Shown piece after piece: positions 1-7,759 of a stretch of DNA of 48,254 bases (positions are counted from its first letter, which is position 1; the number at the start of each line of letters is the position of its first letter). Origin of the DNA: an uncultured Blautia sp. (GTDB lineage: Bacteria > Bacillota > Clostridia > Lachnospirales > Lachnospiraceae); NCBI GenBank assembly GCA_900540785.1, contig UQHF01000027.1, positions 1-48,254 of the forward strand, written 5' to 3'. Below the pieces are notes generated by a model, which saw only the letters and a list, made by a program, of their open reading frames with translations, was not told the DNA's origin and did no database searches. The translations under genes were made by a program, and so were the position numbers.

Positions 1-2030
1 TTAGCGATTTCCGGATAAGTTACAGCAAGACGGCATCCACGATGTCCCATCATTGGGTTGAACTCATGAAGAGAATCGATGATTGTTTTAATCTGCTCAA
101 CTGTTTTACCCTGAGAATCAGCAAGTTTCTTAATATCTTCCTCTGTTGTAGGAACGAACTCATGAAGCGGCGGGTCAAGGAAACGGATAGTAACCGGGTT
201 TCCTTCCAGAGCCTCATATAATTTTTCGAAATCTCCCTGCTGTTCCGGAAGAATTTTTTCAAGAGCAGCTTCTCTCTCTTCCAGTGTCTCGGAGCAGATC
301 ATTTCACGGAATGCATCAATTCTGTCGCCTTCGAAGAACATATGCTCTGTACGGCAAAGACCGATACCTTCTGCACCTAACTCGCGAGCTTTCTTAGCGT
401 CAGCCGGAGTATCAGCGTTTGTACGAACTTTAAGAGTTCTGTATTTGTCAGCCCATCCCATAATTCTTCCGAACTCACCTGCGATTGTAGCATCAACAGT
501 CGGGATAACGCCGTCATAAATATTACCTGTGGAACCATCAAGGGAGATGAAATCTCCTTCGTGATATTCTTTTCCAGCAAGTGTGAATTTCTTGTTTTCT
601 TCGTCCATAGCAATGTCACCGCATCCGGATACACAGCATGTTCCCATACCACGTGCAACAACGGCTGCGTGAGATGTCATACCACCGCGAACTGTCAGGA
701 TACCCTGAGCAGATTTCATACCTGTAATGTCTTCTGGAGAAGTCTCAAGACGAACGAGAACAACTTTCTCTCCTCTTGCAGCCCATTCTACAGCGTCATC
801 TGCTGTAAATACGATTTTACCGCAAGCAGCTCCCGGAGAAGCACCAAGTGCTTTTGCAACCGGCTCAGCAGCTTTCAGAGCAGCAGCGTCAAACTGTGGG
901 TGAAGAAGTGTATCCAGGTTACGTGGATCGATCATTGCAACTGCTTCTTCTTCTGTTCTCATTCCCTCATCTACGAGGTCGCAAGCAATTTTCAGAGCAG
1001 CCTGAGCTGTTCTCTTACCGTTACGTGTCTGAAGCATATACAGTTTACCATGCTCTACAGTAAACTCCATATCCTGCATATCTCTGTAGTGTTTTTCCAG
1101 AGTATTGCAAACTTCTTTGAACTGTACGAATGCTTCCGGGAATTTCTCTTCCATCTCGGAAATGTGCATAGGTGTACGAACACCTGCAACAACGTCCTCA
1201 CCCTGAGCATTTGTAAGGAACTCACCGAACAGACCATTCTCACCTGTAGCTGGGTCACGTGTGAAGGCAACACCTGTACCACAGTCATCACCCATGTTAC
1301 CGAATGCCATCATCTGTACGTTTACAGCAGTACCCCAGGAATATGGAATATCGTTGTCACGACGGTATACGTTTGCTCTTGGGTTATCCCAGGAACGGAA
1401 TACGGCTTTGATTGCACCCATTAACTGCTCTTTTGGATCAGCCGGGAAATCTGCACCGATTTTTTCTTTATATTCAGCCTTGAACTGGTTAGCAAGCTCT
1501 TTCAGGTCATCTGCTGTAAGCTCAACGTCCTGTGTAACGCCTCTGTCTGCTTTCATTTTGTCGATAAGCTCTTCAAAGTATTTCTTACCAACTTCCATAA
1601 CTACATCAGAGTACATCTGGATAAATCTTCTATAGCAGTCCCATGCCCAACGAGCGTTGTTGGATTTTTCAGCCAGAACCTCAACAACTTCTTCGTTTAA
1701 ACCAAGGTTCAGGATAGTATCCATCATACCTGGCATAGATGCTCTTGCGCCGGAACGAACGGAAACAAGCAGAGGATTTTCTTTGTCACCGAATTTCTTT
1801 CCGGTAACACCTTCCATTTTTGTGATTGCTTCCATGATCTGAGCCATGATTTCGTCATTGATCTGTCTTCCGTCTTCATAGTACTGTGTACAAGCTTCAG
1901 TTGTGATTGTGAAGCCCTGCGGTACAGGAAGACCCAGGCTTGTCATTTCAGCAAGGTTGGCACCTTTACCACCCAGAAGGTTTCTCATAGTAGCGTTACC
2001 TTCTGTAAACATGTAAACCCATTTTGCCAT
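1..2030 (-). CDS. ppdK: Pyruvate, phosphate dikinase (partial, C-terminus off window)
   Basis: Interconverts pyruvate + ATP + Pi and PEP + AMP + PPi in the cytoplasm. The reading frame starts MAKWVYMFTEG after an AGGAGG site and runs 676 codons to the window edge without a stop; the family is about 875 aa, so the last ~200 residues of the PEP/pyruvate-binding TIM barrel are missing. The N-terminal ATP-grasp part includes GGKGANLAEM. The swivelling phosphohistidine domain carries GGMTSHAAVVARGMG, with the catalytic histidine at residue 454. The start of the barrel domain is present (RTEHMFFEGDR, then MGHRGCRL). The gene has its own promoter and lies downstream of pfk on the same strand, separated from it by a terminator. 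With the neighbouring PPi-type phosphofructokinase it points to pyrophosphate-linked glycolysis. Identity is very secure. Confidence 0.97.
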   Translation of the reverse strand, partial: MAKWVYMFTEGNATMRNLLGGKGANLAEMTSLGLPVPQGFTITTEACTQYYEDGRQINDEIMAQIMEAITKMEGVTGKKFGDKENPLLVSVRSGARASMPGMMDTILNLGLNEEVVEVLAEKSNNARWAWDCYRRFIQMYSDVVMEVGKKYFEELIDKMKADRGVTQDVELTADDLKELANQFKAEYKEKIGADFPADPKEQLMGAIKAVFRSWDNPRANVYRRDNDIPYSWGTAVNVQMMAFGNMGDDCGTGVAFTRDPATGENGLFGEFLTNAQGEDVVAGVRTPMHISEMEEKFPEAFVQFKEVCNTLEKHYRDMQDMEFTVEHGKLYMLQTRNGKRTAQAALKIACDLVDEGMRTEEEAVAMIDPRNLDTLLHPQFDAAALKAAEPVAKALGASPGAACGKIVFTADDAVEWAARGEKVVLVRLETSPEDITGMKSAQGILTVRGGMTSHAAVVARGMGTCCVSGCGDIAMDEENKKFTLAGKEYHEGDFISLDGSTGNIYDGVIPTVDATIAGEFGRIMGWADKYRTLKVRTNADTPADAKKARELGAEGIGLCRTEHMFFEGDRIDAFREMICSETLEEREAALEKILPEQQGDFEKLYEALEGNPVTIRFLDPPLHEFVPTTEEDIKKLADSQGKTVEQIKTIIDSLHEFNPMMGHRGCRLAVTYPEIA

Positions 2031-2095
2031 TTTACATTTTCCTCCTAATTATTTGTTCTTTAAACATTTCTGTATGTTATATACGCACATAGTCT

Positions 2096-2124
2096 ATTTT
2101 ATAGATTTTTCCTCCATTAGTCAA
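2096..2124 (-). promoter_or_regulatory. Promoter of ppdK
   Basis: Minus-strand -35 TTGACT (2119-2124), 17-nt spacer, -10 TAAAAT (2096-2101). It lies about 65 nt upstream of the ppdK start and just after the pfk terminator. The same two boxes with the same spacing precede pfk and capD in this window. Confidence 0.7.
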
Positions 2125-2136
2125 GGCATATCTGGC

Positions 2137-2183
2137 AAAAAAGGGGAAAAACTTATTTAAAATACTATTTTCCCCTTTTTTTT
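2137..2183. terminator. Bidirectional intrinsic terminator after pfk
   Basis: Inverted repeat GGGGAAAA / TTTTCCCC flanked by A- and T-runs on both sides, so it could stop transcription in either direction. It overlaps the last codons of pfk and separates pfk from the ppdK promoter. Confidence 0.7.
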
Positions 2184-3418
2184 GTGTTCAGTACAAGATG
2201 CCGTGGAAGACCATTTACCATAATTGGCTGGTAATCTCCCTGTATTAAAGGTTTGATGTAATCAATAAAATCTTTTGTCACATAGGAAGCATCCCGATTC
2301 ATCCAGTTTCTCGGAACCAGTTTTTCCTCATTTGCAATGCGGTGCACATCATAAATTCCGGTTGCTGCCATATAAGGATCGTCAGAAACACGGTCAATTA
2401 CCACCATTTTTCCAGTATCTCCCTCATCTGCCGCCTTCACTGCAGCGCCGCCTACCATAAATGCCTCGTCAATGTCTACTCTGGACGCCATATGAGAAGC
2501 ACTTCTCTGTAAAGTAGAAAGCTCTACTGCACGCGTCTTGCAGCCACACTCTGCTGCCAGGAAATTTGCAAGATATGTGGCAGTTCCCTGAAGCTGCTTA
2601 TGTCCAAATGCGTCCACATAATCTCCCACACTTCCAAGTTCGCATACATAACGTCCGTCTGCCAGCTTGATTCCTTCTGATACGGCAATGACAATAGAGG
2701 ATTTTTTCTTCAGAAGTTCTTTTACCTTTGCAAGGAAACGGTCAATATCAAAAGGTACTTCCGGAAGGTAAATCAGATCCGGACCTTCGCAGTCTTCTGT
2801 TTTTGCAAGAGCGGTTGCTCCCGTGAGCCACCCTGCGTTTCTTCCCATGATTTCCATAATGGTGATCATATTCTTTTTATAAGTAAGACCTTCCGCATCA
2901 CGGATCACTTCTTTTGTAGAGGCACCGATATATTTGGCTGCACTTCCAAAGCCCGGCGTATGGTCTGTAAGAGCAAGATCATTATCGATTGTTTTTGGAA
3001 CACCGAGAAACTTTTGTTTTTGTCCCGTCAAAATCGCATAATCGGACAATTTTTTTATAGTATCCATAGAATCATTTCCGCCGATATAGATAAACGCGTC
3101 AATATCCAGCTTATTTAAAATGCCGAAAAGTTTTTCATAAATTTCTCTGTCCTCATGGATTTCCGGAAGTTTGTAACGGCAGGAACCTAAAAATGCAGAC
3201 GGTGTCCGCTTTAGCAGCTCAATATCGAGCTCTGAGTGAATCTGTGTGGAAAGATCGATATACTGCTCGTCCAGAAGTCCCTGTACCCCGTGAAGCATTC
3301 CATACACTTTGTCAAATCCACGCTCAATGGCATTTTTGTACACCCCTGCCAGACTGGAGTTAATAACTGAGGTAGGTCCTCCGGACTGTCCCACAATGAT
3401 ATTTCTTTTCTTAGCCAT
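2165..3418 (-). CDS. pfp: 6-phosphofructokinase, probably pyrophosphate-dependent
   Basis: Phosphorylates fructose 6-phosphate to fructose 1,6-bisphosphate in glycolysis. 417 aa from the chosen start. GGPTSVIN near the N-terminus binds phosphate; GGNDS (113-117) has Asp116 where ATP enzymes have Gly; PKTIDND (141-147) has Lys142. Asp and Lys at these two positions are the known determinants of PPi over ATP as donor. EIMGRNAGWL and the sugar-phosphate site residues are also present, and the length fits PPi-PFKs rather than the ~320-aa ATP enzymes. An ATG three codons upstream (3427) directly abuts the AGGAGG, whereas the ATG at 3418 lies 9 nt from it and gives MAKKRNIIVGQ, so 3418 is preferred. 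Donor preference is inferred from residues, not tested. Confidence 0.9.
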   Translation of the reverse strand: MAKKRNIIVGQSGGPTSVINSSLAGVYKNAIERGFDKVYGMLHGVQGLLDEQYIDLSTQIHSELDIELLKRTPSAFLGSCRYKLPEIHEDREIYEKLFGILNKLDIDAFIYIGGNDSMDTIKKLSDYAILTGQKQKFLGVPKTIDNDLALTDHTPGFGSAAKYIGASTKEVIRDAEGLTYKKNMITIMEIMGRNAGWLTGATALAKTEDCEGPDLIYLPEVPFDIDRFLAKVKELLKKKSSIVIAVSEGIKLADGRYVCELGSVGDYVDAFGHKQLQGTATYLANFLAAECGCKTRAVELSTLQRSASHMASRVDIDEAFMVGGAAVKAADEGDTGKMVVIDRVSDDPYMAATGIYDVHRIANEEKLVPRNWMNRDASYVTKDFIDYIKPLIQGDYQPIMVNGLPRHLVLNTKKRGK

Positions 3419-3455
3419 GATAATCATCCTCCTCTACATCGGCTTATAATAGTTG

Positions 3456-3484
3456 ATTTTACCAATATAAACGAATTAAGTCAA
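3456..3484 (-). promoter_or_regulatory. Promoter of pfk
   Basis: Minus-strand TTGACT (3479-3484), 17-nt spacer, TAAAAT (3456-3461), about 35 nt upstream of the AGGAGG that precedes the start. It sits directly downstream of the last ORF of the accessory operon, with no clear terminator between them. Confidence 0.7.
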
Positions 3485-3500
3485 GAAATAATTGTGCGTT

Positions 3501-3764
3501 TTATATATCGAGTCCCAGTTTTCCAAAAAAATCTATGTGATATATGACTCTTTTCATCATCAACTCATGCTCTCCTACCATATATCGCTCTATTGAAATA
3601 TCCTTTCCAATTATAATCCCTTTCGGAAAATCATTCAGGCATCGATTTAAAAGGGTTACCTGCTCTTCTTTTAATTTATCGGAGACAGGATTATTCGGAT
3701 TAATGTTACATAACGAACGTCTTCGAGGTTTCTGATATTCTGACTTGTCATAACCACTCCACAC
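3501..3764 (-). CDS. Hypothetical protein, 87 aa, GTG start
   Basis: I do not recognise this protein. It is charged and soluble, with no signal peptide or membrane segment. The only available start is GTG, with a weak GGTAGG upstream. The C-terminal part (DFPKGIIIGKDISIERYMVG) looks like a folded alpha/beta fragment, so the ORF may be the remnant of a longer gene. It lies 79 nt downstream of the nuclease-like ORFs and could be the last member of the accessory operon. Treat as a possible gene or gene fragment. Confidence 0.45.
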   Translation of the reverse strand: MWSGYDKSEYQKPRRRSLCNINPNNPVSDKLKEEQVTLLNRCLNDFPKGIIIGKDISIERYMVGEHELMMKRVIYHIDFFGKLGLDI

Positions 3765-3843
3765 CTACCGGAAGTCGTTTCTTTTCTTTATTCATATTAC
3801 CAAATTGCTTAAGGTCAAAGTATATATAATTACTTACCTCAAA

Positions 3844-4215
3844 TCAGCAAATATGCAAATTTCCTGTTAAAGGGTCATCTTCTTTTGTTCGCTGCATTTT
3901 AATTCCAACATGTGGAAACTGCATTATTTCTCCAACATCTACGCTGATTATATTAGCTTCCCATTCTTCTTCTGGTACTGGCTGCATTCGTTGTCCTAAA
4001 GGTGCCACCATTATCTTAGGATCTTCACTTCTATTTGCATTCCCAAAATTAGTTCTCTCATAAGTTGTATATGTTTTAATCTTATCAATATGTATTCCCA
4101 ATACTCTTTCCAATGCACAAACATTAAAATAACTGGCGCGTATTTTTTGTTTTATTTCATGCCATTTTTTATTATCAACCTTACTTTTCATTTCAAAATA
4201 AGATGCAATATCCAT
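3844..4215 (-). CDS. PD-(D/E)XK-like nuclease, C-terminal part (split or broken gene)
   Basis: 123 aa starting immediately after the UAA of the upstream ORF, in the same frame, with an AGGAAG that could support re-initiation. Residues 6-12 read YFEMKSK: a hydrophobic strand followed by E-x-K, the second catalytic motif of PD-(D/E)XK nucleases. A helix with IKQKIRASYFN and then TYTTYE follow. The first catalytic Asp would be Asp75 of the upstream 84-aa ORF, so the two ORFs read as one protein of about 207 aa. Shifting the frame by one base between 4225 and 4195 replaces the stop with the strand-like sequence KWILHLI (see findings). The family assignment is inference from the motif and the ATPase neighbour. 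It may be a pseudogene, an assembly error or a two-chain protein. Confidence 0.55.
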   Translation of the reverse strand: MDIASYFEMKSKVDNKKWHEIKQKIRASYFNVCALERVLGIHIDKIKTYTTYERTNFGNANRSEDPKIMVAPLGQRMQPVPEEEWEANIISVDVGEIMQFPHVGIKMQRTKEDDPLTGNLHIC

Positions 4216-4470
4216 TTATCTTCCTTTTTTTTGAAGCAAAACATGATCAACACTTCTTCTTAATTTAAATGGACTTTCTTTCTTAAGAAAATTGCACTTT
4301 CCTTTATGGTCATAATCCTCACTACATAAATTATTCCCTTGTACATCTACATGCAATTTACTTCTTCCTGTCTCACTTTTTTCCTCTAAACAATAGGAAT
4401 TGCTAAAGGGCAGGAAAAAATTATCTTCTAAAAAATTATCAATTCCATACTGTATCCGTTCTTCAATCAT
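4216..4470 (-). CDS. Nuclease-like protein, N-terminal part (split or broken gene)
   Basis: 84 aa, starting 3 nt after the stop of the ATPase gene behind a perfect AGGAGG, which shows tight operonic coupling. The product ends in RRSVDHVLLQKKGR; Asp75 in a hydrophobic strand is a candidate first metal ligand of a PD-(D/E)XK fold, and an E-x-K lies 17 residues further on in the next ORF. Cys49 and Cys59 (LCSEDYDHKGKC) are notable but do not form a recognised zinc site alone. The end of the ORF contains an A8 run on the coding strand (4225-4232), a typical slippage or sequencing-error site. No function can be assigned beyond the joint reading with the downstream ORF. Confidence 0.55.
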   Translation of the reverse strand: MIEERIQYGIDNFLEDNFFLPFSNSYCLEEKSETGRSKLHVDVQGNNLCSEDYDHKGKCNFLKKESPFKLRRSVDHVLLQKKGR

Positions 4471-4473
4471 TTA

Positions 4474-5802
4474 TCAATCCTCCTGAAATGCGTATACTTC
4501 CTCAACTATTTTTTCAAGAGCATTATTAAACGTTGGAACAATAAATCCGTATTTTGTTGCCTCCAATGATAACAGTCTTGTTTTCCCATTATTTTCCGCA
4601 ACAAACTGATACATTTGAATATCCTCTCTGGAAAGAAGATCTGCTTTTTTATATCCATATTCCTGCTGCAACTCATTGCTTCGTACATGATTTTTTAATT
4701 TCATCATATTATTTATATGTTGCAGAATGGTATCGCTATGAGTAGTAATCCATACCGGTATACCCAAGTTCATCATATTAATAATCAGCCTAGCCATTTT
4801 TTGTTGTAACTCTGGATGTAAATGTGCTTCTGGTTCTTCAATAATCATAGCTTTAAAATTAATGCCGGATTTCAGGACCAAAAGTAATGGTGAAATTTCC
4901 GAAACAATAGATGATGCAACATACAATGGAATTTCTTTATCACTTCCCTCCGGCTGATATTGGATAACTGGTAACATATCTTTTTTTACTGACAAATTTC
5001 CTTTTGTCATATTTTTTTCAATATATTCAATTATATCCGAATACTTTTTGCTATCTTTTTTATTAATTTCAAACTTCGTTATCAACTGTAAGAAATCTAC
5101 ATATGGAAGTGTAAGAGTACTTGTATTTTCATGTAACTCTGGCGAAAAACTTATTTGCAACGAATTTTCAATCAACTGCGAGTATGTAAGCATAAAGCCT
5201 GTTCGCGAAGCCGGAAGATAAATTGGCTCGCCAATTCTTCTTCCCTTTACAATTGGTGTATACAATGGAGCAGCAATACCCTCCATTAATAAATTCCAAC
5301 AAATATACGCATTCATTCGAAGTAATTCATCTCTATTAGGTAAATCTATTTCTGGAAATTTAATATAATTGTTTGTTACAGAATATCGGGATCCTGATTT
5401 TTCCCAGACAATTTTAATAGGTTTAGTTCTTTCATAATTCGTAATTTTTAATTTTTCAACCTCAACATCGTAATTAAAAATCTTTCTAACTAAAGATTTC
5501 TTTTGAGCATTTAACAATTCATTAAACCAATTTATATATAGCTCCATATCATTGCCAGATAATTCAGTTTCTGTATTGACATGTTCTTTTAACCACTCTT
5601 CACACTGTTTGTATACTTTGGCTTCAGAAGGTTTCTTGGGGAAAATATCTTTTCCCAATGTTAAAATCCCCCATAATACACTCATTAAATAACTTTTCCC
5701 GCTATTATTATCCCCCACAAAACACATCAGCGGTGCAATAGTAACATCTACACTTATTATTTTTGCAAAATTTTCAACATGAAGTGTCCATTTTTTATTC
5801 AT
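4474..5802 (-). CDS. AAA/ABC-type ATPase (OLD/PtuA-like), putative defence ATPase
   Basis: 442 aa from the ATG at 5802, chosen because it follows GGGAG at proper spacing and starts right before the ATPase fold (MNKKWTLHVENFAKI); the open frame continues 42 codons upstream without a better site. Walker A GDNNSGKS at 30-37, Walker B MIIEEPEAHLHP at about 319-330, and switch-histidine strand WITTHSDT at about 351-358. This is the arrangement of ABC-type AAA_15/AAA_21 ATPases found in OLD, Septu and retron-associated systems. There is no C-terminal TOPRIM domain, so it is not a complete OLD nuclease. It is coupled (3-nt gap) to the split nuclease-like ORFs, which fits an ATPase-plus-effector anti-phage pair. 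AT-rich DNA wedged between pfk and the EPS operon suggests acquisition. Role in defence is inference. Confidence 0.8.
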   Translation of the reverse strand: MNKKWTLHVENFAKIISVDVTIAPLMCFVGDNNSGKSYLMSVLWGILTLGKDIFPKKPSEAKVYKQCEEWLKEHVNTETELSGNDMELYINWFNELLNAQKKSLVRKIFNYDVEVEKLKITNYERTKPIKIVWEKSGSRYSVTNNYIKFPEIDLPNRDELLRMNAYICWNLLMEGIAAPLYTPIVKGRRIGEPIYLPASRTGFMLTYSQLIENSLQISFSPELHENTSTLTLPYVDFLQLITKFEINKKDSKKYSDIIEYIEKNMTKGNLSVKKDMLPVIQYQPEGSDKEIPLYVASSIVSEISPLLLVLKSGINFKAMIIEEPEAHLHPELQQKMARLIINMMNLGIPVWITTHSDTILQHINNMMKLKNHVRSNELQQEYGYKKADLLSREDIQMYQFVAENNGKTRLLSLEATKYGFIVPTFNNALEKIVEEVYAFQED

Positions 5803-5943
5803 ACTAATCTCCCTTCCTGTACATATTACTCTCATAATAGTAACACATACACTTTTCTTTGTGAGCCCACTATCTAAAATGCCTTCCCGAACATCTGATA
5901 TTATTTCTTTTTCGTAATATGCAATCACTTAAATTTTTGATAT

Positions 5944-5978
5944 AATAAAAAATCTCCGGCTGCTTTTCAGCAGCCGGA
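5944..5978 (-). terminator. Intrinsic terminator of the EPS operon
   Basis: On the minus strand a perfect 10-bp stem TCCGGCTGCT / AGCAGCCGGA closes a GAAA tetraloop and is followed by a T-rich run. It lies about 25 nt after the last EPS gene and upstream of the accessory ATPase operon. Confidence 0.9.
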
Positions 5979-6002
5979 ATACCTGTCTCTGGCGTAAACG
6001 CC

Positions 6003-7625
6003 TCAAATATATTTCTTTAAAATTTCGTTCATCTTATCAAACTGTTCTTCCATTTCTTTTACCAGTCTGAACTGTGTTTTGGCACGAACCAGATTATGTT
6101 CTGGATATGCCGTCTTAAAATATACATCTCCCTGCAGAAAATCTGCCAGAAAACGCATACCGCATTCAAGCGTCATTAATTTTGCTCCCCAAGGAAGGCT
6201 ATCTACTTCAGCAGGTGTAAGAACATCTTTAGCCATTTCCAAATAGCCTTTTACATAAATCTCATAAAGGTCAATATCGAAATGCACTTTATCAAGATCC
6301 TTTTCATCTTCTTCTGCTGTAGATGCACCAAAACGAATAGAATCTCCAAAATCATTGCAGGCAAGCCCCGGCATTATAGTGTCAAGATCAATGATGCACA
6401 ATCCCTTATCTGTATCTTTATCAAAAAGAATATTGTTCAGTTTTGTATCATTGTGCGTTACACGAAGCGGAAGAACTCCCTCTTCTAACTGTTTCATGAG
6501 GACGCCGCAATCATCTTTTCGTGAAAGAACAAAATCAATTTCCTGTTTGCATAACCGTGCTCTGTTCTTTACATCTTTTCTTTGCGCATCATCAAAATCT
6601 CTGAAGCGTTTCACAGTATCATGGAACTGTGGAATCGTCTCATAAAGCTTATCTGCCGGATAATTACCAAGCTGCTTTAAAAAATGACCAAAACTAAGCG
6701 CAGACTGATAAAACTGCTCCGGACGCTCCACCTTTTGATAGCATACAGAATTCGGAACATAATGAAGACAACGCCAGGGCTGTCCCTGATCGTCTTCAAA
6801 ATATGTATCTCCGCTCTTTGTTTTGATATAAGATAAAGATTCTCTGTCTAAATCTCCTCCATCCTGGCGAATAACATTACGCAAATACTCTGTAACACCA
6901 AAAATATTATCCATAACCTGATCAGGATTTTTAAATACATTAATATTGATACGCTGAAGTACAAATAAAGGTACGTCATTTCCATTGGCATCCGGCATAT
7001 AAACCGCATAAGTTTCGTTAATATGTCCTTCGCCAAACGGTTTCACATAACTGCATTGATCTCCAAAACCAAACGCATAAACTGCGTCCTCCAGACTTCG
7101 GCTATCTGCGCCTTCAATAGTCCTTCTGGTAGAAAAAATCACTTCTCCGGCTTCTACCCTGCCACCGGATTCTATGGTACAATGTGCTTTTACAACACTT
7201 CCTAAACCGACATGAGCACTAGCACATACTACAGAGTCGTGATCTACAACAGCTCCGCTGTTGATCAAGGCAGCTCTTTCCACCTTTGTATTGGCATTTA
7301 CAACCGCTCTCTGCATGATAAAGCTTCCGGCTTCTAAAGTAACACTTGGGCTTACAATTGCCGAAAGATGTACAATCGCAGGAACTTCATATCCTTCCTC
7401 AAGAAGCTTATCTGTCCAATATAAACGTGTTTTATTATTACCGAAAGCCGCTACCGCTACGGAATAGTTTTTATGACAAATCTGGTAATCACAGCATTTT
7501 CCGATAACATCTTCTCCCTTAGCAGCATCATCTAAAAATACAACTTTTTCATAACCTAATTCTAATGCAGTCTCTTTCACCATCTGACCGAAACCACCTG
7601 CACCAAGTATCAATAAACTTTTCAT
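6003..7625 (-). CDS. Fusion: NeuD/PglD-like sugar acetyltransferase + NahK-like sugar kinase
   Basis: 540 aa. The N-terminal ~190 residues are a NeuD/PglD-family acyltransferase: a nucleotide-binding Rossmann-like domain (GAGGFG at 8-13), then a left-handed beta-helix with the family's active-site signature VDHDS. From about residue 187 a complete APH-fold kinase follows (FGEGHINETYAV). Its catalytic loop is HNDTKLNN (Asp393) and its metal site DLDT (Asp415), closest in appearance to N-acetylhexosamine 1-kinase NahK. The junction is in frame and has no internal start with a ribosome site, so one polypeptide is likely. It is the last EPS gene, with an AGGAGA site and possibly its own promoter. 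Inferred role: N-acetylation of a UDP-4-amino sugar (the PglD step after capD and the aminotransferase), plus anomeric phosphorylation of a HexNAc. Substrates are unproven. Confidence 0.85.
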   Translation of the reverse strand: MKSLLILGAGGFGQMVKETALELGYEKVVFLDDAAKGEDVIGKCCDYQICHKNYSVAVAAFGNNKTRLYWTDKLLEEGYEVPAIVHLSAIVSPSVTLEAGSFIMQRAVVNANTKVERAALINSGAVVDHDSVVCASAHVGLGSVVKAHCTIESGGRVEAGEVIFSTRRTIEGADSRSLEDAVYAFGFGDQCSYVKPFGEGHINETYAVYMPDANGNDVPLFVLQRININVFKNPDQVMDNIFGVTEYLRNVIRQDGGDLDRESLSYIKTKSGDTYFEDDQGQPWRCLHYVPNSVCYQKVERPEQFYQSALSFGHFLKQLGNYPADKLYETIPQFHDTVKRFRDFDDAQRKDVKNRARLCKQEIDFVLSRKDDCGVLMKQLEEGVLPLRVTHNDTKLNNILFDKDTDKGLCIIDLDTIMPGLACNDFGDSIRFGASTAEEDEKDLDKVHFDIDLYEIYVKGYLEMAKDVLTPAEVDSLPWGAKLMTLECGMRFLADFLQGDVYFKTAYPEHNLVRAKTQFRLVKEMEEQFDKMNEILKKYI

Positions 7626-7675
7626 ATGTTTCTCCTACTATTCTTATTTACTGCAGATCTTTTTGAATACTTTAT

Positions 7676-7704
7676 GATATAATACAGCCTGCCATTGCTC
7701 CCAA
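7676..7704 (-). promoter_or_regulatory. Possible internal promoter before the acetyltransferase-kinase gene
   Basis: Minus-strand TTGGGA (7699-7704), 17-nt spacer, TATATC (7676-7681), in the 134-nt gap upstream of the fusion gene. The boxes are only moderate matches; the unusually long gap within an otherwise tight operon is the main support. Confidence 0.3.
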
Positions 7705-7759
7705 CATATTATTTATCAAAACAAGTCATTTCTTAAATATCCTCTGTTTTTTCAAAGTA

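Noticed and set aside
561..1424. 287-aa plus-strand open frame inside ppdK
   Set aside because: It is antisense to strongly conserved ppdK coding sequence, has a cysteine/serine-rich unnatural composition and no ribosome site. It is a by-product of ppdK codon usage.
3419..3427. Upstream ATG for the phosphofructokinase
   Set aside because: It directly abuts the AGGAGG, leaving no spacing; the ATG nine bases downstream is better placed and matches family N-termini.
5803..5928. 42-codon N-terminal extension of the AAA ATPase
   Set aside because: The ATG at 5802 has a good ribosome site and starts at the ATPase fold. The extension has no site of its own, though its protein-like look (GLTKKSVCVTIMR) means it could be a remnant of an upstream gene.
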